Shown: in pieces, positions 55,091 through 64,000 of the stretch
How the letters are laid out: every line of letters starts with the position of its first letter
Numbering within the stretch: position 1 is the stretch's first letter
Assembly (NCBI RefSeq): GCF_905171775.1
Contig: NC_053492.1
Location: 182,750,778 to 182,814,777 of the forward strand
Source of the DNA: Rana temporaria
Lineage: Eukaryota; Chordata; Amphibia; Anura; Ranidae
DNA: 64,000 nucleotides
Direction: 5' to 3'
The notes under the pieces: model-generated
What the model was told of the DNA's origin: nothing
Seen by the model: the letters and a program-made list of their open reading frames with translations, nothing else
The model's database searches: none
Translations under genes and position numbers: made by a program

Positions 55091-55094
55091 TTAA

Positions 55095-55612
55095 GGCTAA
55101 TACATTGAATATGAAAATATTTCTGTCAGATTTCCTGATAATACCAAGAAAAAATAACTTGTACACCCTGTACACACAGATTTTTTCAGCAAAATCCTTT
55201 GAAGCAATTGTTAAAACATGCAGATATACAAACAATACATAAAATAGATTGTTACATTTTAAAGTGGCATCATCACCATCCAGTACAGTAAAAGGAAGAA
55301 TGTATTAAGCTCTACAATAACACTGATGAGTCACATGCAATTTTTAGGTGTAATGAACCATCAACAATACAGCATGCCCATGATTAGGGTTTTATATGGT
55401 AAGCACAACACAATGAGAAATTAATATATGAAAATATATTTTAATGCATATACCGTAATTCGAAACAGTGAAAGGTGCAAACTAATAAACTCAGAGTACA
55501 AACATAATCTGATAGGTGGACACATAATTACAAAAAGTAACCAGTGAAAGTAGGTGTGGCAAAGATAAAATAATACTTCTTATTTTTATTATTATTATTG
55601 TTACCATTACCC
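55095..55612. other. unassigned AT-rich sequence
   Basis: No gene or terminal repeats were recognised. A short (ATT)n tract lies near 55585. Confidence 0.5.
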
Positions 55613-55904
55613 TTAGAGTCCATTCACACCTGAGCGACAGGCGCGTTCGGCGGTAGCAGCGTATTTTGCCGCGATTATGAAACTTTCATTTTTCTTTTTT
55701 TCTTTCAAAAGTCTTCCCATTGCTGTCAATGGGAAAACGCCACTGTCGCCTGAAAAAAAGGGTCCGGGACTTTTTTCAGGCGACAGGCGTTCGGCGTCTA
55801 TGAGATGTGAACCATCTCCATAGACAGCAATGGGAATTCTCCCCTCTAGCGGCAGAAGCGTCCGGCGTCGGGCGTTTTGTCGCTCAGGTGTGAATGCAGC
55901 CTTA
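55613..55904. mobile_element. hAT-like MITE with TTCACACCTGAGCG ends
   Basis: TTAGAGTCCATTCACACCTG and, inverted, CAGGTGTGAATGCAGCCTTAA. Inner inverted copies of TCGCCTGAAAAAA surround GGGTCCGGGAC. Confidence 0.7.
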
Positions 55905-56080
55905 ACTAGAGAAGGGAAGGCCTGGAAAGAAAAACTGAAAAATTTGGAAAAAATTGTTTGTTTCAAAGTCGTTTTTTGTTTTGTTTTTTCTAGAAAAAAA
56001 TAAATGTGGAATTTGTTCTTTTACACTAATATATCTATGACATGGTATTTGAAATACTGTATATAACATGAAGACCTTAA

Positions 56081-56951
56081 CCACTTAAGACCCGGACCTT
56101 TAGGCAGCTAAAGGACCCGGCCAGGTTTTGCGATTCGGTACTGCGTCGCTTTAACAGACAATTGCGCGGTAGTGCGACATGGCTCCCAAACAAAATTGGC
56201 GTCCTTTTTTTTCCTACAAATAGAGCTTTCCCCCAAAAATATATTAAAAAAATTTTTTTCCCTCAGTTTAGGCCGATACGTATTCTTCCACCTATTTTTG
56301 GTAAAAAAAAATCGCAATAAGCGTTTATCGGTTGGTTTGCGCAAAATTTATAGCGTTTACAAAATAGGGGATAGTTTTATTGCATTTTTATTAATTTTTT
56401 TTTTTTTTTACTACTAATGGCGGCGATCAGCGATCTTTTTCGTGACTGCGACATTATGGCGGACACTTCGGACAATTTTGACACATTTTTGGGACCATTG
56501 TCATTTTCACAGCAAAAAAATGCATTTAAAATGCATTGTTTACTGTGAAAATGACAATTGCAGTTTGGGAGTAAACCACAAGGGGGCGCTGAAGGGGTTA
56601 TGGATGACCTCATTTGTGTTTCTAACTGTATGGGGTGTGGCTGTAGGTGTGACGTCATCGATTGTGTATCCCTATAAAAGGGATCACACGATCGATGACG
56701 CCGCCACAGTGAAGAACGGGGAAGCCGTGTTTACACACAGCTCTCCCCGTTCTTCAGCTCCGGGGACCGATCACGGGACTCCAGCGGCGATCGGGTCCGC
56801 GGGTCCCGCGTTCCCGGAAAGTTTTGGACCGGGTCGCGGGCACACGCCCGTGACCCACGGCTGGGCACTAGCACAGGACGTACCTGTACATGCATGTGCC
56901 CAGCTGTGCCATTCTGCCGACGTAAATATGCAGGAGGCGGTCCTTAAGTGG
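56081..56951. mobile_element. piggyBac-like TTAA element, complete
   Basis: CCACTTAAGACCCGGACC and, inverted, GGTCCTTAAGTGG, flanked by TTAA (56077-56080, 56952-56955). It is the best full-length example of the family also present at 9343, 20880, 31717 and 44052. No transposase. Confidence 0.82.
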
Positions 56952-57185
56952 TTAATGAAAGCTTTCTGAAACTTTATGTAAAGTCTTAAATTATTATAAG
57001 TTCTCTCAGCTGAAGACAAGCAAGTCCTGAAATACAATTCAAATAGCACTGTACTTCTCAATGCAATTCTCAAACAAGAGAAATATGCATTTCTGTTACT
57101 AGGGCATTGCAGGGGAAAAGCTCCAGTTTAGTTTGCTTGCATGTTGTACCTCCTACAGGTGTGCGAATATTGGGTTACAGTAGTT

Positions 57186-58123
57186 CAAGGCTCAAAATTT
57201 AAAGTCCTGAGCTACTAGCCAGGCCTTATGAGTTACTCGACACCAGTTGCCCCACCCAACCCCTACTCTATCCCTAATTCCACCCTTAAACATGCCCTCA
57301 TAAATTATCTCATGAAATTACACTGTTAAATGTTTTATGCAGAATAAAGTTACAAAAATAAATATTAACAACAACTTTATCAGTGGCCATCAGTGCAGCC
57401 TCATTAGTGTCCATCAATGCAGCCTATTAGTGCTCATCAGTGAAGCATATCAGTGCACATCAGTGCAGGCTCATGAGTGCCCATCAATGCAGCCTCATGA
57501 TTGCCCATCAATGCAGCCTGATTAGTGCTCATCAATGCAGCCTCACCAGTGCCCATCAGCGCAGCCTCACCAGTGCCCAGCAATGCAGCCTGATCAGTGC
57601 CCATCAATGCAGCCTCCCCAGTGCCCATCAATGCAGCCTCATCAGTGCCAATCAATGCAGCCTCATCAGTACCCATCAATGCAGCCTCACCAGTGCCCAT
57701 CAATTCAGCCTATCAGTGCCCATCAATGCAGCCTCACCAGTGCCCATCAATTCAGCCTATCAGTGCCCATTAATGCAGCCTCTGCAGTGAACGGAGATCA
57801 GAGAGAGAAGAGCTGGCCAGATAACACAGATTTGGCATCTCCAGCTGTGAAACAACATGGTTTTGAATTGCCCAGCGGCCAAAATCAAACAAAATACTGC
57901 CTTCTGGACTGGCCTCTACGTCACACTACTTTAATTTCCCGGCATTGGACCAGTGTGCTGTCTATCATAGGAGCCGGTCCATATGGCGGGACTTTGTTTG
58001 ACTGCGCCGCCAGGCAATTCAAATTCATGCTGTGTCCTCTCTCTACACCAGGTTTCTGGCCGATCGCTGGGAAGAGAACGGCTCCCATTCAACCCTGCCT
58101 GCCGGCAGAAATTTTGAGGGCTG
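57186..58123. mobile_element. hAT-like element with internal minisatellite
   Basis: Ends CAAGGCTCAAAATTT and, inverted, AAATTTTGAGGGCTG, flanked by CAGTAGTT (57178-57185) and CAGTAGAT (58124-58131), an 8 bp duplication with one change. Confidence 0.72.
57375..57785. repeat. ~30 bp minisatellite CCCATCAATGCAGCCTCACCAGTG
   Basis: About 14 units of CATCAATGCAGCCTCA[T/C]CAGTGCC with length variants. The long frames here are by-products. Confidence 0.92.
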
Positions 58124-58131
58124 CAGTAGAT

Positions 58132-59164
58132 GATAGTTTCTGTCCTCTAAGGCCTTAGTTGAAAGCAAGAGTAAATTTGTCTGTTTATGTTTTTTTTTTT
58201 TACCTTTAAATGATTCCAATTAATGAGCAAAGCTGTACTTTTATTTCAAGCATAATACTTTCATATACACTGCATTTCGCACTCCCAGTGTAAGAAAATA
58301 ACTTTCTGAATTTGTAAAAAAAAAAATCCCCAAATGTAATTTTTTCCCAGAAAAAAACTGTCAAAAAACTTTTTTCTCATGACTTTAAAATCTCTAGAAG
58401 TTTTACAACTCTATCCTTAACTCTGCCATTCACCTTCTCCTTCATATAATTACAGAGGAAAAACTAAAGTACAGAAAATAACCTCTATGGAAGCAAAGGG
58501 CAAACAATGTCCAATATTTTTTATTTGCAAAAGGTGTGGTAGGGTTTTTAACCCCCCCAAGGCTCACTGGAGTGCTGGGCTGTGGAGGGGGTGGTAGCAG
58601 CCGGCTCAGGTCCTCAGTGGCTCACTGTGAAGTTAAACCAGGTGCCAGTCAAGGCACATGGGCCGATCCTGACTTCATTGTCATGATCCTGCCCGAGCCT
58701 GGACCGGCTCTGTGACGTCAACCTAACTTCACCAACCCTAGTGATGACACTGACCACAGCCTGGGATGTGAGATCTAGTTGAGGATTTTCTTATTCATGC
58801 ATTATTGACCTGCTAAAAACAGGTCCACTAGCAAGGTGAGCGTGCGCTTGTGGACCCCCCTGTTGTCTGTGGTGAAGCACTGAGGGGATTGAGTTAATGA
58901 AGAGAAGAAGACGCAATATTACACACTTTATTTGGACTTTTGGGACTCTTTTAAATATATGGACGTTGTATCTTGGTGTATGGCATTATTTTCTGTTTTA
59001 CAGATTATTTACACATATGAATGGGAGTTCTTGATGTAGTCTAAGTATCATTAATTAGGGAGGAGGATTTATCCTATTTTTAGTCATCCTTATTTAATTA
59101 TTTATAATTGTTTGTGTTATTTTTGGAGTAGCACGAACATACACGATTTATAAATATTTAGCTG
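58132..59164. other. unassigned sequence
   Basis: The segment 58540-58760 (GGCTGTGGAGGGGG, AGCCGGCTCAGGTCCTCAGT, GATCCTGCCCGAGCCT) resembles 25090-25240, an older dispersed repeat. No gene was recognised. Confidence 0.4.
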
Positions 59165-59850
59165 GATTCGGTAAGAGCGCCGCATCTTTAAGGCGGCGTA
59201 GCGTATCGTATTTACGCTACGCCGCCTTAAGTCAGAGAGGCAAGTACTGTATTCACAAAGTACTTGCCTCCTAACTTACGGCGGCGTAGCGTAAATGGGG
59301 CCGGCGTAAGCGCGCCTAATTCAAATTAGGATGAGGGGCGTGTTTTATGTTAATGGGGGGTGACCTGACGTGATTGACGTTATTGACGAACGGCGCATGC
59401 GCCGTCCGTGTACATATCCCAGTGTGCATTGCGCTAAAGTACGCCGCAAGGACTTATTGGTTTCGACGTGAACGTAAATTACGTCCAGCCCTATTCACGG
59501 ACGACTTACGCAAACAACGTAAAATTTTCTAATTTCGACGCGGGAACGACGGCCATACTTAACATTGACTAGGCCAGCTATTTGATGGAATAACTTAACG
59601 CCTGAAAACGCCTTACGTAAACGGCGTATCTTTACTGCGACAGGCGCACGTTCGTTCGTGAATAGGCAATTTACATATTCTACGCCGAACTCAACGGAAG
59701 CGCCACCTAGCGGCCAGACTAAATATTGCACCCTAAGATACGACGGCGCAGGCTGTCGTATCTTACCTAGGTTTAAGTGTATCTCAGTTTGAGAATACAC
59801 TTAAACTTAGGACAGCGCAGATTTCGAGTTAGGTCGGCGTATCTACTAAA
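59165..59850. mobile_element. PIF/Harbinger-like MITE
   Basis: It contains the inverted pair AAGGCGGCGTAGCGTATCGT / ACGCTACGCCGCCTTAA (59190-59231), a CGGCGCATGCGCCG palindrome and the block GGAAGCGCCACCTAGCGGCC, shared in part with 26464 and 60647. Termini are tentative. Confidence 0.5.
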
Positions 59851-60646
59851 CAATACTATCTACAATTTTGGAGAAATTGGTTTTCTTTTAGAAAAATGCA
59901 GGAATTACAGTGCCTTGAAAAGGTATTCATACCCCTTGAAATGTTAAACATTTTGTCATGTTACAACCAAAAACGTAAATGTATTTTATTGGGATTTTAT
60001 GCAATAGACCAACACAAAGTGGCACATAATTGTGAAGTGGTAGAAAAATGATAAATGGTTTTATAATTTTTTTTATGAATACAGCTGTTCTGTGAAGTCC
60101 TCGGAGGTTTGTTAGATAACCTTAGAGAACAAACAGTGTCATGAAGGCCAAGAAACACCTCAGACAGATCAGGGATACAGTTGTGGAGAAGATAAAAACA
60201 GGGTTAGGTTATAAAAAAATATCCCAAGCTTTGAACATCTCACGAAAGCACTGTTCATCAATCCATCATCCAAAAATAGAAAGCGTATGGCACAACTGAA
60301 AACCTACCAAGACATAGCCATCCACCTAAACTGGCAGGCCAAGCAAGGTGAGCATTAATCAGATAAGCAGCCAAGAGATCCATGGTAACTCTGGAGGAGC
60401 TGCAGGGATCCACAGCTCAGGTGGGAGAATCTGTCCACAGAACAATTATTAGTCGTGCACTCCACAAATCTGGCCTTTATGAAAGAGTGGCAAGAAGAAA
60501 GCCATTGTTAAAAGAAAAGAAAGCCATAAGAAGTCCCTTTTTCAGTTTGCGAGAAGTCATGTGGGAGACACAGCAAACATGTGTAAGAGGGTGCTCTGGT
60601 CAGATGAGACCATAATTGAACTTTTTGGCCTAAAGCAAAACGCTAT

Positions 60647-61375
60647 GGGGTAGATCCACATACAAATACATCGGCGCAGCGTATGTGAGATACGCTACGC
60701 CGCTGTAACTTACTTTTTGCTGGTTCAAATCCCCAAAGAATTTGCGCCGTAAGTTACGGCGGCGTAGTGTATCTCAAGCGGCGTAACAACGCAGAATTCA
60801 AATTGGCGATTAGGGGGCAGGTTTCATTTAAATGAAGCGCATCCCCGCGCCGAATGAACTGCGCATGCGCCGTCCCTAAATTTCCCGCCGTCCATTGCGC
60901 TAAATGACGTAGCAAGGACGTAATTTTTTTGAACATAAACGTGACTTACGTCCATCCCGATTCACGGACGACTTGCGCAAAAAAAAAAAAATTCAAATTA
61001 AACGTGGGAACGACAGCCATACTTAACATGGCAAGTCTAACTATACGCGACGAAATACCAGCTTTAACTATACGCCGAAAAAAGCCGACTACAGACGACG
61101 TAAAAAAATGCGACGGGCGCTCGTACGTTCATGGATCGTCGGAAATAGCTAATTTGCATACCCGACGCGGAAAACGACGTGAACGCCACCCAGCGGACGC
61201 CGAAGAATTGCATCTTAGATCCAAAGGCGTACGAAGACGTACACCTGTCGGATCTAACCTAGAAGCCGTCGTATCTTGTTTTGTGGATTCAAAACAACGA
61301 TACGACGCGGGAAATTTGAATGTACGCCGGCGTATCAGTAGATACACTGGCGTACTCGCTCTGAGGATCTACCCC
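60647..61375. mobile_element. MITE nested in Tc1, TAT duplication
   Basis: GGGGTAGATCCACATAC and, inverted, GAGGATCTACCCC, flanked by TAT (60644-60646, 61376-61378). The Tc1 reading ACGCTATGTGTG is restored when it is removed. Probably PIF/Harbinger. Confidence 0.8.
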
Positions 61376-61560
61376 TATGTGTGTTTAAAAGCTAACACTA
61401 CACATCACCATGAACACACCATCCCTACCGGGAAACATGGTGGTGGCAGCATCATGTTGGGGGTATGCTTTTCTTAAGCAGGAACAGGAAAGTGTTGGTC
61501 AGAGTTGATGGAAAGATGAATGGAGTCAGATACAGGTCAATCTTTGAAGAAAATCTGTTA

Positions 61561-61994
61561 GGCCTCGTACACATGACCGAACATGTCTGCTGAAACTGGT
61601 CCGCGGACCAGTTTCCGCGGACATGTTCGGTCGTCTGTACGGCCGACCGGACCGGATTCCCGGCCTAGCGGACAGGTTTCCAGAGGACAAATGTTTCATA
61701 GCATGCTATGAAACATGTCCGCTGGAAGCCTGTCCGTCGGACATGTTCGGTCGTCTGTACGACTCACCGGACATGTCCGCTCGGCCGAAAGCCCTCGCAT
61801 GCGTGGAAGCGATTCGACGCATGCGTGGAAGCATTGACCTTCCAGGGTCGCGCACGTCGCCGCGGCCACGTCGCGACCACGTCACGGCGTTCGCTGTCCG
61901 CGGGGATTTTGGTCTGATGGTGTGTACACACATCAGACCAAAATCCGGCAGCAGACATGTCCGATGAAAACGGTCCGGCGGTGTGTACGCGGCC
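61561..61994. mobile_element. MITE nested in Tc1, TTA duplication
   Basis: GGCCTCGTACACATGACCG and, inverted, CGGTGTGTACGCGGCC, flanked by TTA (61558-61560, 61995-61997). The interior holds several inverted GGACATGTTCGGTCGTCTGT blocks. Confidence 0.82.
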
Positions 61995-62268
61995 TTAGAG
62001 TTTGAAAAAGACTTGAGATTGGGGCAGAGGTTCACCTTCCAGCAGGACAATGACCCTAAACATACAGCCTGAGCTACAATCGAGTGGTTTAGATCAAAGC
62101 ATATTTGTGTTTAAAATGGCCCTGTTAAAGTCCAGACCTAAATCCATTTGAGAATATGTGGCAAGACTTGCTGATTACAGAAGCCTACCATCCAATTTGA
62201 CAGAGCTTAAACTATGTTGCAAAGAAGAATGGGCAAAAATGTCACTCTCTAGATGTGCAAAGCCATGA

Positions 62269-62675
62269 TGCCCTGTACATACGATCGGTTCGTCTGATAA
62301 AAACGGACCGATGGACCGTTTTCATCAGACAAACCGATTGTGTGTGGGCCCCATCGTTTTTTTATCATTCGGTGAAAAAACTAGGAACTTGTTTTAAAAT
62401 TATCTGATAGTTAAAAAACCGACAACAATCGTCTGTGGGCACGTCCATCGGTTAAAAATCCACGCATGCTCAGAATCAAGTCGACGCATGCTCGGAAGGA
62501 TTGAACTTAATTTTTCTCAGCACGCCATTGTGTTTTACGTCACCGTGTTAGACATGATCGGATTTTTAACCGATGGTGTGTAGGCAAGACTGATGAAAGT
62601 CAGCTTCATTGGATATCTGATGAAAAAATCCATCGGTTTGTTTTCATCAGACAAACCGATCATGTGTACAGGGCA
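62269..62675. mobile_element. MITE nested in Tc1, TGA/TAA flanks
   Basis: TGCCCTGTACATACGATCGG and, inverted, CCGATCATGTGTACAGGGCA, flanked by TGA (62266-62268) and TAA (62676-62678). Same family as 27828-28215. Confidence 0.78.
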
Positions 62676-63094
62676 TAAGAGACATCCCCAAAAAGACTTG
62701 CAGTGGTAATTGCAGCAAAAAGTGGTTCTATAAAGTATTGGCTCAGTGGGGCTGAATACAAATGCACACCACACTTTTTACATATTTATTTGTAGAGAAT
62801 ATTGAAAACCATTTATCATTTTCCTTCAACTTCACAATTATGTGCCACTTTGTGTTAGTCTACCACATAAAATCCCAATAAAATAAATTTATGTTTTTGT
62901 TTGTAACATGACAAAATATGGAAAATTTCAAGGGGTATGAATACTTTTTCAAGGCACTGTACCTTTATTTTGTCCTGATCCTTTTTTTGTCAACGTAGAG
63001 GGATACAATGCTTATAAATTCAACAACTGCCACAATGGTGCTATTGTAGTTATCTTTGAGATGCACACACAATTGTTCATTCGTTCACATAGAT

Positions 63095-63276
63095 CAGTGG
63101 CCTCCAAACTGTGGCCCTTTGCTTGCCTTTATCTTGTCCTTGGCGCATTATTCCTCCCACTGACATCAACAATGGACACTGGGGCGTTTTCTACTCCCAG
63201 TGGCCACAGTCCAGCCCCCCCTAAAGTCTGAAGGACAGTAAGCTGGCCCTTTGTTTAGAAAACTTGGAGACTCCCT
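63095..63276. mobile_element. hAT MITE, short
   Basis: CAGTGGCCTCCAAACTGTGG and, inverted, AAACTTGGAGACTCC. The right terminus is degraded and no duplication was confirmed. Confidence 0.6.
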
Positions 63277-64000
63277 CTTGACTTAGATCTTAAAGAAAAT
63301 ATAAAAGGAAGGGGGTGCCTGTCATAGGCCTCCCTTTCTAGATGGGATCACTGCGGCAGTATTGGTTATTAGGTAGTTTAATGGAGCTGCTGTATAGTGA
63401 GTTAAGCTGGCTGGGGTCAGGCAGCGGTCAGGGGGTTATACAAAGGACAGGGAATAGGACAGCAGTGGTAAATTAGTAGTTAACTGAGGCAGGTTTGATT
63501 TATTTCAGGTGTGTCAGGTAAGCTCAGGTGGGCTCAGGAGGTAGCCAGCTATTGGGTCAGAAGGGTCAGGTGATACTAGGAAGGTTCTGGAATCAGCCTG
63601 GAAGCGTATTTATTGGTCCAGTCTGGCCTGGGTCGGTGCCAGCCTGATTCCAGAACGACAGGAGAAGCTCCCCGCCCTACCCCCCCCTTTTTTCTTTTTC
63701 TTTCCCGTCGCGGCCGGTTCACGTGGTGGCTCACTCTGAGTGTAGTTCCTCGGAGGGGAGATTTAAGTCATGTTGTATGGTTAATGATGGATCAGCCCGA
63801 GTCTCAAGTGGCTGGGCTGGGTAAGGTTGGTATTAAAGTGGTTTTCAAAAAATTAAAGTGTTAAACAAAGTTGAATCAACAGTTTTTATTAAACCAGTGG
63901 ACCAGGCCGTGGCCAATATATTCCAAAAATGTTATTGTTCGTGCGTGTCAGAATGGTCATATATGTTGTGTAATATATGGACTAACATTTAATAAACAAA
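63277..64000. other. unassigned sequence to window end
   Basis: A G-rich stretch with CAGGTGTGTCAGGTAAGCTC and TCAGGTGGGCTCAGGAGGTA (about 63500) may be an LTR or repeat part. The end (63900-64000) contains an AATAAA (63992), but no frame is recognised. Confidence 0.35.

Larger units (their letters stand above)
60141..62755 (+). pseudogene. Tc1 transposase, split by insertions and stops
   Basis: The N-terminus starts MKAKKHLRQIRDTVVEKI with a helix-turn-helix region (GYKKISQALNIS). The catalytic triad can be placed: WSDET (about 60597), FQQDNDPKHTA (about 62037) and DLNPFENMW (about 62130). The protein cuts and pastes the element at TA sites in other Tc1 copies. Here it has several stops and frameshifts besides the insertions at 60647-61375, 61561-61994 and 62269-62675, so it is dead. 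Confidence 0.85.
59908..62959 (+). mobile_element. Tc1-type transposon interrupted by three MITEs
   Basis: Terminal repeats CAGTGCCTTGAAAAGGTATT and, inverted, TTTTTCAAGGCACTG are flanked by TA (59906-59907, 62960-62961). The long terminal repeats (over 150 bp each) share the block AACACAAAGTGGCACATAAT. Removing the three insertions leaves about 1.47 kb, a normal Tc1 length. Confidence 0.9.

Noticed and set aside
57440..58158. A 207-codon frame with repeated CPSMQPHQ
   Set aside because: It is a minisatellite translation that runs into non-coding element sequence.

Overview
This window reads as nuclear DNA of a vertebrate with a large, repeat-rich genome. An anuran, probably a ranid frog, fits best. 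It carries Penelope-like elements with hammerhead ribozyme motifs, Tc1-type transposons, TTAA-bounded MITEs resembling the T2/Kolobok families first described in Xenopus, hAT and PIF/Harbinger-type MITEs, and many minisatellites. There are no operons, no prokaryotic gene structure and no tRNA or rRNA genes that I could recognise. Species assignment is inference.

Host genes. One gene is well supported. Four minus-strand exons (46227..46156, 39340..39225, 39072..38960, 31057..30957) have consensus splice sites and fully compatible phases. Together they encode the C-terminal tail of a Dbl-family Rho exchange factor related to MCF2/MCF2L (DBS), including most of an SH3 domain. Its last two large introns (about 6.8 and 7.9 kb) are packed with transposons. 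A second candidate, a plus-strand terminal exon at 50780..51015, has a good acceptor and an open frame, but I do not recognise the protein.

Layout. 1-1700: 5' part of a Ty3/gypsy-like retrotransposon on the minus strand (gag start and leader with an 86 bp tandem repeat). 1800-3450: broken L1/Tx1-type LINE ORF2. 3755-8003: composite Penelope-like element made of two head-to-head copies, with GIY-YIG endonuclease and RT remnants and a hammerhead motif in each arm. 8000-13500: repeat fragments, including an isolated hammerhead motif at 10794-10859. 13572-17884: a MITE shell holding a minisatellite and a nested 2.8 kb palindrome whose 1.27 kb arms are almost identical and each carry a hammerhead motif. 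17900-24400: mostly unannotated sequence with scattered MITEs. 24448-30340: nested MITEs, Tc1 pieces and a solo LTR. 30900-46230: the RhoGEF gene with intronic transposons. 46300-52180: sparse DNA with the candidate terminal exon. 52185-53915: another large foldback. 54139-63280: TTAA elements, a hAT element with a minisatellite, and a Tc1 element interrupted by three younger MITEs.

How it works together. Apart from the RhoGEF exons the window is a record of transposition. The most unusual thread is the Penelope-type inverted repeats with hammerhead ribozyme motifs at several independent sites. A second thread is minisatellite growth inside unrelated DNA transposons, three of which share one repeat core.
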